From contig NZ_BCUR01000004.1 of assembly GCF_003569005.1 (NCBI RefSeq), positions 1 through 64,000 on the forward strand: DNA of 64,000 nt. The letters run 5' to 3'. A program made the position numbers and the translations under genes. The notes below the pieces were generated by a model. That model saw only the letters and a program-made list of their open reading frames with translations, was not told the DNA's origin and did not search any database. Shown here piece after piece: positions 55,566-64,000 of the stretch (positions are counted from its first letter, which is position 1; every line of letters starts with the position of its first letter). The stretch is from Vibrio superstes (GTDB taxonomy: Bacteria > Pseudomonadota > Gammaproteobacteria > Enterobacterales > Vibrionaceae).

Positions 55566-57212
55566 TTATGTGTTCTCTAGCATGTCTTCATTGGATGCAC
55601 CTGGTGGTACCAATGGCCATACGTTTTCTTCTTCATCAATTAAAACGTGCAGTAGATAAGCGGTTTTGCTTTCTAGCATTTCTTTCAATGCAGGCTCTAC
55701 TTCTTCTTTCTTGGTGATGGTTTTTCCTGGAATATCAAATGCTTTGGCTAGCATGATAAAGTCAGGGTTATCATCAAGGATGGTTTCGCTATGGCGGCCA
55801 TCGAAGAACAAGGATTGCCACTGGCGAACCATGCCTAAGCGTTGGTTGTTGATTAAGACCATTTTTACAGGGATCTGGCGGCGTTTCAGAGTGCCAAGCT
55901 CTTGCACATTCATCATGAACGAGCCATCACCAGAGATGAGAATTGATTGATCATCAGGTCTCGCTACTGCAGCACCCATGGCTGCAGGCAAACCAAAGCC
56001 CATAGTGCCTAGACCTGCTGATGAGATAAAGTTCTGAGGGTCGCGAGGCTGAATATGCTGCGCTGCCCACATTTGATGCTGGCCAACATCGGTAGATACC
56101 ATTGAGCTATCTGGCATCATGTCCGACAGTTGCTTCATCAATAGTGGAGCAAAGATCAAATCACCTGGGTGGTCATAGCGCCATTTGAATCCGCTACGTA
56201 GGCTCTCACAGTGATGAACCCAAGGCGTAATATCATTTTCTAGGTGAAGTTGCGGCAAGATTTCACGCATATCACCACGCAAGATAGCGTTGGCATGACG
56301 GAGTTTGTTGAACTCTGCTTTATCGATATCTAGATGGATAATCTTGGCATGCGGTGCAAAGGTATCCAATTTACCTGTCACTCGGTCATCAAAGCGCGCA
56401 CCCACAACGATTAATAGGTCGGCCTCTTGTACGATAAGGTTAGCCGCTTTTGTGCCGTGCATACCCAGCATACCCAAGTAATGTGGGTCATGGCGCTCGA
56501 TAGTCCCCAATCCTTTTAGGGTACTTACCGATGGCATCGGGTTATCAGATAGAAATTGGCGAACGGTATCAGTCGCTTTAGCCAATTGAACACCGCCACC
56601 CACATACAACACTGGACGACGACTCTCACGCAGTAGCGCTTGGGCTAGGCGATAGTCTTCAGGCTGAGGTACAGGCATCATTGGCTGTTGGAATGCAGGA
56701 AATTCGGTATCTGGAGCTTGCGCTAGCTGAACGTCTTTTGCGATATCAACGATGACAGGTCCTGGGCGCCCAGCTTTTGCTACTTCAAACGCCTCGGCGA
56801 GTGTTGGAGCAAGGTCGTTGATATCAGTAACTAGATAGCTATGTTTGGTGCAAGAGAGAGACATACCAATCACATCCATTTCTTGGAATGCATCGGTACC
56901 GATATGAGAACTAGCCACCTGTCCGGTGATAGCAACAACGGGAACAGAATCAAGGAAGGCATCAGCAAGACCTGTTACTAGGTTGGTTGCGCCAGGTCCT
57001 GAAGTCGCCATACACACAGCAACATCTTGTGTTGAGCGAGACATACCGATAGCCGCCATTGCTGCACCTTGCTCATGTCGGCAGAGGATATGCTCAACGC
57101 CACCATCGTACAGTGCGTCGTAGATTGGCATGATTGCTCCGCCAGGATAGCCAAAGATGGTCTTAATACCTTGCTGGCGAAGTGCTTCTACTACTAATTG
57201 TGCACCCGTCAT
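55566..57212 (-). CDS. ilvG: acetolactate synthase II large subunit IlvG
   Basis: Catalytic ThDP-dependent subunit of acetohydroxyacid synthase II, 548 aa and intact, unlike the frameshifted copy of E. coli K-12. The catalytic Glu is in [15 protein letters not shown], the ThDP/Mg2+ motif is [14 protein letters not shown], and FAD-binding segments lie in the middle. It is the first structural gene after the ilvL leader and attenuator. Confidence 0.97.
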   Translation of the reverse strand: MTGAQLVVEALRQQGIKTIFGYPGGAIMPIYDALYDGGVEHILCRHEQGAAMAAIGMSRSTQDVAVCMATSGPGATNLVTGLADAFLDSVPVVAITGQVASSHIGTDAFQEMDVIGMSLSCTKHSYLVTDINDLAPTLAEAFEVAKAGRPGPVIVDIAKDVQLAQAPDTEFPAFQQPMMPVPQPEDYRLAQALLRESRRPVLYVGGGVQLAKATDTVRQFLSDNPMPSVSTLKGLGTIERHDPHYLGMLGMHGTKAANLIVQEADLLIVVGARFDDRVTGKLDTFAPHAKIIHLDIDKAEFNKLRHANAILRGDMREILPQLHLENDITPWVHHCESLRSGFKWRYDHPGDLIFAPLLMKQLSDMMPDSSMVSTDVGQHQMWAAQHIQPRDPQNFISSAGLGTMGFGLPAAMGAAVARPDDQSILISGDGSFMMNVQELGTLKRRQIPVKMVLINNQRLGMVRQWQSLFFDGRHSETILDDNPDFIMLAKAFDIPGKTITKKEEVEPALKEMLESKTAYLLHVLIDEEENVWPLVPPGASNEDMLENT

Positions 57213-57320
57213 TGGTCTTCTCCCTGTAATGAGGCAAATTGCTGCCTAGTTGTGTTCTCAGTCTTACTGCACATCTTGTGCTCCATTTTCCAATCGTTGT
57301 CTCAATGAGACCTTTAAAAC

Positions 57321-57356
57321 TAAAAAAAGCCCCCGAACTTTTCAGTGCGAGGGCTT
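57321..57356 (-). terminator. ilv operon attenuator
   Basis: On the minus strand AAGCCCTCG (57348-57356) pairs with CGGGGGCTT (57327-57335), followed by a seven-T run (57322-57328). The left arm GCCCTCGC (57347-57354) can instead pair with GCGAGGGC inside the end of ilvL (57389-57396), giving an antiterminator. Confidence 0.92.
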
Positions 57357-57371
57357 GTAAATCTTGCTGTG

Positions 57372-57461
57372 CTAATTTGCGCCTACTCGCCCTCGCGCGG
57401 TGAGAATAATCACCACGACAATCAGGTTCACCAGAGAAAGTAGTCGAAGAGTAGGTTGCAT
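57372..57461 (-). CDS. ilvL: ilvGMEDA operon leader peptide IlvL
   Basis: A 29-aa leader peptide, MQPTLRLLSLVNLIVVVIIL followed by TARGRVGAN. Thirteen of residues 5-20 are Leu, Val or Ile, so starvation for any branched-chain amino acid would stall the ribosome here and favour the antiterminator. The attenuator begins 16 nt after the stop codon. The ATG at 57461 follows GGGA. The promoter should lie just right of 57480 in the 57462-57610 stretch, shared with divergent comM; I did not assign it. Confidence 0.9.
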   Translation of the reverse strand: MQPTLRLLSLVNLIVVVIILTARGRVGAN

Positions 57462-57610
57462 AATTCCCAAATAAAGTTGCACAGTGCTTATGCCATTAGT
57501 GGTATCACAATTTCTTGCGGCCTGACAAGGAAAAACTCATTCTTTTTTCACTTCCTCACAACAAGTGTACGGTCTAAACCCTATGTGTAGAGCTTAAAAT
57601 TGGGTGCAAT

Positions 57611-59137
57611 ATGGGATTGGCGATAGTACATAGCCGAGCAAGCTTAGGGGTGTCCGCACCCCCTGTCACGGTTGAGGTTCACATAGGTCCGGGTATGCCT
57701 GGATTTCAGCTGGTGGGGTTGGCCGAGACCAGTGTTAAAGAGTCTAAGGACAGAGTGCGAAGTGCAATTCTGAACTCTAAGTTTTTATTTCCGAGTCGTA
57801 AAATTACCGTTAATTTAGCACCAGCGGATTTGCCTAAAGATGGCGGCCGTTTTGACCTTCCTATTGCTATTGGCATCTTGGTAGCAAGTGAACAGATCCC
57901 ATTAAACAGGCTGGGCGATACCGAGCTGCTAGGCGAGTTAGCGCTGTCTGGGGACCTGCGCCCCGTCAAAGGAGTTATCTCTGCGGCAATAGCAAGCAAT
58001 GGTGATGGGCGAACCCTAATCACGCCTCATCAAAATGCTAAGCAGGTGCGCTTGGTTGATGAAGATAGCAACTTATCCGCTCGTAGCTTGCTGCAAGTGG
58101 CGGCTTACTTGGCTTCTCAGCAACAGTTGGAATTGGAACCTGAACCAGAAACGACCCTTAACTCTCAGTCTGATATGGATATGCAGGACATCATAGGGCA
58201 GCAACAAGGAAAGCGGGCTTTAGAAATAGCGGCTGCCGGACAGCACAACCTGCTTTTTATTGGCCCTCCAGGTACAGGTAAAACCATGCTTGCCTCACGC
58301 TTACCCGATCTCATACCACCGATGAGCAAGCAAGAGGCGTTGGAAGTGGCGAGCGTAGCCTCGCTAGTGGGGTCTGACTTAGACAGTAGCACATGGCGAA
58401 AGCGTCCCTTTCGAGCGCCGCACCACTCGAGCTCTATGGTGGCGTTAGTGGGAGGAGGCTCCTACCCAAAACCTGGGGAGATCTCTTTAGCCCACAACGG
58501 TATTCTGTTCTTAGACGAGCTTGTTGAGTTTGAAAAGCGAGTGCTTGATGCCCTTCGTGAGCCCTTAGAGGCGGGGCAGGTAGCCATTTCTCGCGCCTCA
58601 GGGAAAACGAGCTTTCCTGCACAGTTTCAGCTTATTGGCGCGCTAAACCCCAGCCCCTCAGGGTTTTATCAAGGCAGTCAGTGCCAACACACGCCTCAGG
58701 CCATACTCAAATACTTAGGTCGTATATCGGGTCCATTTTTAGACCGCTTTGATATGTCTGTAGAGATCCCTTTGCTGCCACTGGGTACTTTGAGTGAGGG
58801 TGGAGATAGAGGTGAGTCCACCTCAGACTGTCGCCAAAGGGTGGCTATCGCTAGAGAGGCAATGCTGGTGCGTGCAAATAAGCCGAACGCCTTATTAACC
58901 AATAAAGAGATAGAGCGCCACTGTTCGCTAGCAAAAGAAGATACCGAGTTTCTGGAGTTTGCGATTGCTCGTTTAGGTTTATCTATTCGTGCTTATCATC
59001 GGATTATTCGGGTGGCGCGTACCATTGCAGACCTAGATCAGTTGCAGAGTATTCAAAAACATCACTTGAGTGAGGCCTTGGGCTATCGCTCTATGGATAG
59101 ATTGTTGCGATCGCTACACCAACAAATCGCGGGGTGA
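57611..59137 (+). CDS. comM: ComM/YifB family Mg chelatase-like AAA ATPase
   Basis: Hexameric AAA+ helicase that extends DNA branch migration during natural transformation in Vibrio and Haemophilus. It is 508 aa. The N-terminal fold (AIVHSRASLGVSAPPVTVEV, GMPGFQLVGLAETSVKESKD) precedes the AAA+ core with Walker A FIGPPGTGKTMLASRLP near residue 220 and Walker B NGILFLDELVEF. The C-terminal domain has SIRAYHRIIRVARTIADL. It is divergent from the ilv operon. In E. coli, YifB has the same position. Confidence 0.93.
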   Translation: MGLAIVHSRASLGVSAPPVTVEVHIGPGMPGFQLVGLAETSVKESKDRVRSAILNSKFLFPSRKITVNLAPADLPKDGGRFDLPIAIGILVASEQIPLNRLGDTELLGELALSGDLRPVKGVISAAIASNGDGRTLITPHQNAKQVRLVDEDSNLSARSLLQVAAYLASQQQLELEPEPETTLNSQSDMDMQDIIGQQQGKRALEIAAAGQHNLLFIGPPGTGKTMLASRLPDLIPPMSKQEALEVASVASLVGSDLDSSTWRKRPFRAPHHSSSMVALVGGGSYPKPGEISLAHNGILFLDELVEFEKRVLDALREPLEAGQVAISRASGKTSFPAQFQLIGALNPSPSGFYQGSQCQHTPQAILKYLGRISGPFLDRFDMSVEIPLLPLGTLSEGGDRGESTSDCRQRVAIAREAMLVRANKPNALLTNKEIERHCSLAKEDTEFLEFAIARLGLSIRAYHRIIRVARTIADLDQLQSIQKHHLSEALGYRSMDRLLRSLHQQIAG

Positions 59138-59299
59138 AATCAATTGCTTATGCTTTATTTACTAATGGGTTGTGTTCTTTTGGTAATGTTTGGAGATAAA
59201 AAACAAATCCGACCTCAACACCAGTTATTTAAATCAATGGCATAGCTAGTATAATTAGTCATCACTTTAGTTCTGGTATTTGATTTTAGTTTCACGGTT

Positions 59300-60175
59300 A
59301 TGCTCGGTTATCTCATTTTTGTCATCAATGCCGGCTTGGTCATCTTCAATACCGCTCTCAGCTCCATTGCCATCTGCATACTTGCGCTGATCCGAGCTTT
59401 GGTGCCTATCTCTTTGATAGAGCAATTCTCCTCCCGTTATGCCAATAAGGTGATGTGGCTATGGGCTACGGTTAATGCCCTGATCTTATCTTTGTCAAAC
59501 AAGGTAGATTGGCAAGTTGAAGGCGTCGATGGACTGAATTACCACGGCTGGTATTTGATGCTCAGCAATCATCGCAGCTGGACTGATATTGTGGTTCTGT
59601 GTTGCGTGTTTAAAGATCGTATTCCCATGCCTAAGTTTTTTCTTAAACAACAGCTCCTCTATGTGCCGTTCTTGGGTATGGCTTGCTGGGCGTTAGATAT
59701 GCCTTTTATGCGCCGTTATTCCCGAGAATACTTGCTTAGTCATCCAGAAAAACGAGGCAAGGACCTAGAAACTACTCGTCGTTCGTGTGAGAGATTTCAG
59801 CATATACCCACTACTGTGGTTAATTATGTTGAGGGGACTCGATATCGCAGCACCAGTCACAATCAAAGCCAATACAAGCATCTATTACTGCCTAAGGCTG
59901 GTGGTATTGCTTATACCCTAGCGGCCATGGGAGAGCAGTTTGATAACATTATCGATGTCACCCTTGCTTACCCTGATAATGTTGAAAACCCATTTAAGGA
60001 TATGTTGATGGGAAAAATGCAGCGCATAGTCGTAAAGGTAAACGTCTTGCCGGTTGATGATCGGGTGCTAGGGGACTACTTTGGCGATAAACAGTTTAAG
60101 AAGCAGTTTCAGCTGTGGCTGGGGAACTTGTGGAATAAGAAAGATAAAGAGTTAGACAAGTTATACCGCGAATAA
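59300..60175 (+). CDS. yihG: acyltransferase YihG-like (1-acyl-glycerol-3-phosphate acyltransferase family)
   Basis: PlsC-type acyltransferase of 291 aa with an N-terminal hydrophobic anchor. The HX4D catalytic motif is in SNHRSWTDIVV and the substrate motif EGTR in NYVEGTRYRS. In E. coli YihG is an alternative lysophosphatidic acid acyltransferase that affects motility and membrane acyl composition. It stands alone between comM and the dsbA terminator. Confidence 0.88.
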   Translation: MLGYLIFVINAGLVIFNTALSSIAICILALIRALVPISLIEQFSSRYANKVMWLWATVNALILSLSNKVDWQVEGVDGLNYHGWYLMLSNHRSWTDIVVLCCVFKDRIPMPKFFLKQQLLYVPFLGMACWALDMPFMRRYSREYLLSHPEKRGKDLETTRRSCERFQHIPTTVVNYVEGTRYRSTSHNQSQYKHLLLPKAGGIAYTLAAMGEQFDNIIDVTLAYPDNVENPFKDMLMGKMQRIVVKVNVLPVDDRVLGDYFGDKQFKKQFQLWLGNLWNKKDKELDKLYRE

Positions 60176-60178
60176 AAA

Positions 60179-60201
60179 AAGGGGAGCGATGCGCTCCCCT
60201 T
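60179..60201. terminator. terminator between yihG and dsbA
   Basis: Stem AAGGGGAGCG/CGCTCCCCTT (60179-60188 with 60192-60201), 3-nt loop. The seven-T tail is on the minus strand, so it mainly serves dsbA. Confidence 0.9.
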
Positions 60202-60206
60202 AATGA

Positions 60207-60809
60207 TTACTTAAGCGTTAATAGGTAATTTACCAAGTCTGTTAGGTCTTTGGTTGATTTAATACCACCCATCTCAACTAGGTACTTGTTGTTCACTACA
60301 ATTGCTGGAACGCCACGTAAACCACTGTCTTTAAAGTTCTTATCAAAGCGACGAACCATAGAATCTACCGCAAAGCCCTTATACGCAGAATCAAACTTCT
60401 TCGCATCAATGCCTTCGTCTAGGAAGATTTGACGAAGCTCATCTTCGTTGCGAGGTGCTGCGTTCAAGTCATGAATACGGCTGAACATAACGGGCACCAT
60501 TTGGTCTTCTACCTTCAGTGCTACCATAGTCGCATAGGCTTTACTCATAGGTAGGCCCATGTTACCACCCATGAAAGAAACATGAGATTTTTGGAATTTA
60601 GCATTTGCAGGCAATGACGCCTTTAGAGACTTCATGATCGGCTCAAACTGATGGCAGTGTGGGCAATAGAAAGAGAAGAACTCATTTACTGTTGGAGTTG
60701 ATGATGCTGGTAGATCAAGAACCTTGTAGTGTTGGCCTTCGCTAAACTGTGCTGCGTGCGCAGATAGGGTTAAAAACATGGTTGCCACCAAGGCAATCAA
60801 CTTCTTCAT
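60207..60809 (-). CDS. dsbA: thiol:disulfide interchange protein DsbA
   Basis: Periplasmic oxidase that introduces disulfide bonds, reoxidised by DsbB. It is 200 aa with a signal peptide ([18 protein letters not shown], cleaved after about residue 19). The CPHC active site is residues 49-52 and the cis-Pro loop is in [13 protein letters not shown]. In V. cholerae the homologue (TcpG) is needed for toxin and pilus folding. It follows srkA by 20 nt after the srkA ribosome region, as in E. coli. Confidence 0.96.
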   Translation of the reverse strand: MKKLIALVATMFLTLSAHAAQFSEGQHYKVLDLPASSTPTVNEFFSFYCPHCHQFEPIMKSLKASLPANAKFQKSHVSFMGGNMGLPMSKAYATMVALKVEDQMVPVMFSRIHDLNAAPRNEDELRQIFLDEGIDAKKFDSAYKGFAVDSMVRRFDKNFKDSGLRGVPAIVVNNKYLVEMGGIKSTKDLTDLVNYLLTLK

Positions 60810-60843
60810 TTGGATACTCCTTCAATAAATAATCTGTTGGGTT

Positions 60844-61830
60844 TTACCAACTAGGTGTAAGAGACAATGGAGGCTCTTGCAGCACTGCCAATTGCTCTTT
60901 AATCGCCAATACCTGACCTTCCCAGTATTTTGCATCATTAAACCATGGGAATGCCACAGGGAAAGCGGGATCTTGCCATCTTTTTGCTAACCAAGACATG
61001 TAATGTATTAGACGTAGACCGCGCAAAGGTTCGATCAGTTTCAATTGGTTTGCATCAAAATCGCAAAATTCTTGGTAACCCTCTAAAACAATATCCAACT
61101 GGATCAGTTTCTCATGTCGGTCACCGTTCAGCAGCATCCATAAATCTTGTATTGCAGGTCCGTTTCTTGCGTCATCGAGGTCCACAAACATAGGGCCATC
61201 ACGCCATAGGATATTTCCTGGATGGCAGTCACCATGTAAACGGATAGGCGTATAGTCTGTTTGCCATTGCTCTTCGATAGCAGTGATCAATAACTGCATA
61301 TCTTGAAAGAATGCGGATTCTATATGTGCTGGGATAAACTGGCTTTGTTTAAGTATATCGCGAGATTGATAGAGGTACTCCTCTAGACTAATTGTCGGCC
61401 GATGCTTAAACGTAGGTAACCCTTCACTGACTTTATGAATACGCCCTAAGAATCGACCTACCATTTCGAGTTGGTCATAGTTGTCGACTTCAAACTGACG
61501 ACCGCCAACACTTTCAAATAGAGTGAATAGATAGCCTTCATGATGATGAAGAGTTTTTCCATCAATGATCACTGGTGGGGCAATAGGTATCTCATGGTCA
61601 AGCAGTGACAGGGTAAAATCGTGCTCTTCTTGGATCTGTTGCTCGCTCCAGCGTTGCGGGCGGTAAAATTTCACCACATAGCGCTTCTTTTCTTCGTCGA
61701 CAAACTGATACACCCGATTCTCATAGCTATTGAGTGCTAAAAAGCCGGATTCGGCGCGAACTCCGATACTGGCCAATGCATACCACATAAAATCAGGGGT
61801 CAGAGAATCAAAATTGAATAAAGGGTTCAT
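60844..61830 (-). CDS. srkA: stress response kinase SrkA (YihE)
   Basis: Ser/Thr kinase with an aminoglycoside-phosphotransferase fold, 328 aa, the same length as E. coli YihE, where it counters Cpx- and MazF-linked death under stress. The catalytic loop HGDCHPGNILW and metal-binding VDLDDARNGP are visible. I use ATG at 61830, giving MNPLFNFDSLTPDFMW; an in-frame TTG at 61851 lies in the terminator flank. It is likely co-transcribed with dsbA (34 nt apart). Confidence 0.93.
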   Translation of the reverse strand: MNPLFNFDSLTPDFMWYALASIGVRAESGFLALNSYENRVYQFVDEEKKRYVVKFYRPQRWSEQQIQEEHDFTLSLLDHEIPIAPPVIIDGKTLHHHEGYLFTLFESVGGRQFEVDNYDQLEMVGRFLGRIHKVSEGLPTFKHRPTISLEEYLYQSRDILKQSQFIPAHIESAFFQDMQLLITAIEEQWQTDYTPIRLHGDCHPGNILWRDGPMFVDLDDARNGPAIQDLWMLLNGDRHEKLIQLDIVLEGYQEFCDFDANQLKLIEPLRGLRLIHYMSWLAKRWQDPAFPVAFPWFNDAKYWEGQVLAIKEQLAVLQEPPLSLTPSW

Positions 61831-61857
61831 AGTAGAGGCGTCAGCGACCAATAAAAA

Positions 61858-61885
61858 AGAGGGTTATACCGCAGTATAACCCTCT
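61858..61885 (-). terminator. terminator after ccoG
   Basis: A perfect 12-bp stem (61858-61869 with 61874-61885) followed on the minus strand by six T, 18 nt after the ccoG stop. Confidence 0.92.
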
Positions 61886-61902
61886 GATTACATTAATTCT
61901 TG

Positions 61903-63321
61903 TTAAAGCTGTTTGATGAAGCGACTTTCAACTTCAATGGAGAAGCCGTGCTGGTCCTCTAGCTCAAATTGAATCGTCGTGACCGAAGAACTCAGTTGTT
62001 CAGGGTCCATACCAAGACTGATTGGCAGGTTAAACACTTCACCAGGAGAAACATTGATGGTTTGACGCCCATACCATTCAACATCAGTCAGCCCTGAAAC
62101 ATCAAGATTATAGCTTTGAGTTTGTTGGGTTTTATTGATGATCTTTAGGGTATAGGTGTTTTCTATAAAGCCATCGCTGTTGGTTCGATAGAGTTGAGTA
62201 CGATCCCTGATAACACTCAGTCCGGCGGGCTCTACAGAAGCGATCTGCATAACGAAAAATCCGAGCATCAAAATCATCACCAAACCGTAGCCAATGAGTT
62301 TTGGTCTCATGATCTTGGTGTGCGTACCTTCCAGTTTATGTTCTGTGGTGTAGCTGATCAGCCCTTTTGGATAGTTCATGCGATCCATGGTGACATCACA
62401 AGCATCGATACAAGCGCCACAGTTGATACATTCGTATTGCAGGCCATCTCGAATATCAATGCCTGTTGGGCACACCTGAACACATAAGTTGCAATCGATA
62501 CAATCACCTAGACCAAGGTCGCTCGGATTGGCTTTGCGAGCACGAGGGCCCCTGTCTTCACCGCGTTTTTTGTCATATCCAACAATAAAGGTATCTTTGT
62601 CGAACATCGCTGATTGGAATCGTGCGTAGGGGCACATATGAATGCAGACAATAGAGCGCATCCATCCTGCATTGGCATAGGTACACACTGCAAAGAACAA
62701 TACCCAAAAGTAAGTCCAGAAAGTGGCATTGAGAGTGAAAAAATCAAACCACAACTCATTGGTAGGAACGAAGTAGCCAACGAAGGTGAGGCCTGTGAGC
62801 AGTGCGATCGTGAACCAAGCAAGATGCTTCAGTGTTTTGCGAAGCGCTAGAGCCGCAGTAAGCGGTTGGGAGTCTTGTTTTTTCCGTTTATTTGCCGCAC
62901 CTTCTAGCTTCTCTTCAAACCAGATATACATGAAGGTCCAAACGGTTTGCGGACACAAATATCCGCACCACACCCTACCTAAAAAGGTGGTAATGAAAAA
63001 AAGTCCAAACGCCGCAATCATAAATAACAGGGCAAGCAGGGTGAGGTCTTGTGGATAGAGAGTAGTGCCAAAGAAGTTGAACTGCTGCTGCCCTATATCC
63101 AACAGAATAGCTTGTCGCTCTCCGTATGGGATCCAAGGGACTAATGCGAACAGTAGCAATAAGAACCAAGCCCCATAGCGACGCAGCTTTTGAAATACGC
63201 CCTTGCTTGCTCTCACATAAATGCGATTACTTGGATTAAATCTATCCCCTTGGCTTTTATGTGCCTTTGGGTTGAATTCCTTTGCCGTGACATCTTTGAT
63301 GTCGATACGATCCTTGCTCAT
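61903..63321 (-). CDS. ccoG: cytochrome c oxidase accessory protein CcoG
   Basis: Membrane Fe-S protein (FixG/RdxA family), 472 aa, which reduces copper for assembly of cbb3 oxidase. Several membrane helices occupy about 45-240. Two [4Fe-4S] motifs are at CIDCNLCVQVCPTG and CINCGACIDACD. A periplasmic Ig-like C-terminal domain follows the last helix. The ccoNOQP genes are not in this window, so it is split from its usual partner operon. Confidence 0.95.
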   Translation of the reverse strand: MSKDRIDIKDVTAKEFNPKAHKSQGDRFNPSNRIYVRASKGVFQKLRRYGAWFLLLLFALVPWIPYGERQAILLDIGQQQFNFFGTTLYPQDLTLLALLFMIAAFGLFFITTFLGRVWCGYLCPQTVWTFMYIWFEEKLEGAANKRKKQDSQPLTAALALRKTLKHLAWFTIALLTGLTFVGYFVPTNELWFDFFTLNATFWTYFWVLFFAVCTYANAGWMRSIVCIHMCPYARFQSAMFDKDTFIVGYDKKRGEDRGPRARKANPSDLGLGDCIDCNLCVQVCPTGIDIRDGLQYECINCGACIDACDVTMDRMNYPKGLISYTTEHKLEGTHTKIMRPKLIGYGLVMILMLGFFVMQIASVEPAGLSVIRDRTQLYRTNSDGFIENTYTLKIINKTQQTQSYNLDVSGLTDVEWYGRQTINVSPGEVFNLPISLGMDPEQLSSSVTTIQFELEDQHGFSIEVESRFIKQL

Positions 63322-63500
63322 TTTACTTTTCCAACCTAAACCTTGGGCGCAGTATATCGAACAATATGAAAATTAATTGTTACATGAGTTACAGAATAGA
63401 TAGGGACTGATGAACTTTCAGGGTAAGAGGTTGGGCGTACAAGGATTGAGTTGAAGGGGTTAGATGGGTCAACAAAACAGTTTGCTGACCCAGAAGGCCG

Positions 63501-63767
63501 TTAGTCAATAATGCCACGAGCGCGAAGAAGCGCTGTTTTGAAGTCGTCTTCTTTGTCTTTAGCTAGACCTGGGATCTCTTCTTCTTGTTCACTGTTACGC
63601 ATCTTAAGATGGTAGATAAGCACGTCATCAGTTAGGTCTTCTAGTTTACCTTCGTAGCTTGCTTCGCTTGCAAGCTTCAGTATGAACTCAACTAGATTAA
63701 GGTCTGGATCTTTTGTCCACTCAGGGTGTAGCAATTCAATTAATTCGTTTACGCGATGGCACTTCAT
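63501..63767 (-). CDS. yihD: YihD family protein
   Basis: Small acidic protein of unknown function, 88 aa (E. coli YihD 89), aligned throughout: [17 protein letters not shown] at the start, [13 protein letters not shown] in the middle and [14 protein letters not shown] at the end. GGAG lies 6 nt before the ATG at 63767. A longer in-frame start at 63842 would add a spurious hydrophobic stretch that overlaps the upstream terminator. It keeps the yihD-srkA-dsbA neighbourhood of E. coli, with ccoG inserted. Confidence 0.9.
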   Translation of the reverse strand: MKCHRVNELIELLHPEWTKDPDLNLVEFILKLASEASYEGKLEDLTDDVLIYHLKMRNSEQEEEIPGLAKDKEDDFKTALLRARGIID

Positions 63768-63831
63768 GGTCTTCTCCATAGAACTCGAGATGTGTGCATA
63801 ACTTAACAAAAAGGCTATAAAAAAGATAAGA

Positions 63832-63866
63832 AAAAAGCGCATCTGAAGATTTCAAATGCGCTTTTT
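63832..63866. terminator. terminator upstream of yihD
   Basis: Stem AAAAAGCGCAT/ATGCGCTTTTT (63832-63842 with 63856-63866), with T-runs on both strands. It would end the gene entering from the right. Confidence 0.85.
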
Positions 63867-63916
63867 AGTACAGCGAGTAAGACGTTAAAAACAGGTTTCG
63901 CGGTATTGAATGAAAC

Positions 63917-64000
63917 TTAGCTTTTTTGGTCCTCATCGGACTTCTGCTTTTTAGACGGTACAGGCGCAAAATAACTTCTACGCTGTGCCACTCGACTGCT
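63917..64000 (-). CDS. 3' end of an unidentified gene (partial)
   Basis: An open frame enters from the right edge and encodes 27 residues, ending RSYFAPVPSKKQKSDEDQKS before a TAA at 63917-63919. The basic-then-acidic tail looks like a disordered C-terminus. The terminator at 63832-63866 lies 50 nt downstream, which supports a real gene end. I do not recognise the protein. Confidence 0.45.
   Translation of the reverse strand, partial: SSRVAQRRSYFAPVPSKKQKSDEDQKS

Noticed and set aside
55566..57212. ilvG frameshift as in E. coli K-12
   Set aside because: The frame is open over 548 codons with all motifs intact.
63768..63842. N-terminal hydrophobic extension of yihD
   Set aside because: It overlaps a terminator stem; the ATG at 63767 has GGAG and the family length.

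Overview
The window is about 64 kb of bacterial chromosome around a replication origin. The organism is most likely a Vibrio or close relative (Vibrionaceae, Gammaproteobacteria), and this would be its large chromosome. The grounds are the gene order (rrn-hemG-trkH-yigZ-fadBA, gyrB-recF-dnaN-dnaA, rpmH-rnpA-yidD-yidC-mnmE-mioC, oriC, mnmG-rsmG-parAB-atp, glmU, ilvLGMEDA, comM, dsbA-srkA), the protein sequences, and an oriC of the Escherichia/Vibrio type between mioC and mnmG. I saw no phage, insertion sequence, CRISPR array or tRNA gene. Most of the window is conserved core genome.

Layout. (1) 1-2.9 kb: tandem rRNA promoters pointing left out of the window, then hemG, trkH and yigZ on the minus strand. 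(2) 3.0-7.6 kb: fadBA (fatty acid beta-oxidation) behind a FadR-like operator, then acuI. (3) 7.6-11.6 kb: a LysR regulator, a possible small RNA, tusA, the manganese exporter mneA behind a yybP-ykoY manganese riboswitch, and an unrecognised repeat-containing lipoprotein. (4) 11.8-19.3 kb: glyQS, avtA, then an accessory cassette with a truncated hemoglobin, a secreted protein of unknown role and a divergent regulator that joins an ATPase, an acetyltransferase-like segment and a DNA-binding domain. (5) 19.3-26.7 kb: ibpA with a ROSE-type RNA thermometer and a sigma-32 promoter, then gyrB-recF-dnaN-dnaA on the minus strand. (6) 26.7-33.6 kb: an amino-acid ABC transporter operon, then rpmH-rnpA-yidD-yidC, mnmE and mioC. 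(7) 33.6-34.0 kb: oriC. (8) 34.0-47 kb: mnmG-rsmG-parA-parB, the nine-gene ATP synthase operon and glmU. (9) 47-51 kb: a second, divergently arranged amino-acid ABC pair and the purine nucleoside transporter pair punC/punR. (10) 51-57.5 kb: the ilvLGMEDA operon with leader peptide and attenuator. (11) 57.6-64 kb: comM, an acyltransferase, dsbA, srkA, ccoG, yihD and the 3' end of an unidentified gene.

The parts fit together as a fast-growth origin-proximal region: replication initiation (oriC, dnaA, dnaN, gyrB), segregation (parAB), translation (rRNA promoter, rpmH, rnpA, glyQS, mnmE/mnmG), membrane protein insertion (yidC) and energy supply (atp). The least explained items are the hemoglobin/secreted protein/regulator cassette with its large nested palindrome at 17.2 kb, the putative small RNA upstream of lysR at 8.7-8.8 kb, the repeat lipoprotein at 10.1-11.6 kb, the four-half-site array upstream of the ABC operon at 26.66 kb, and a long stem-loop upstream of glmU.
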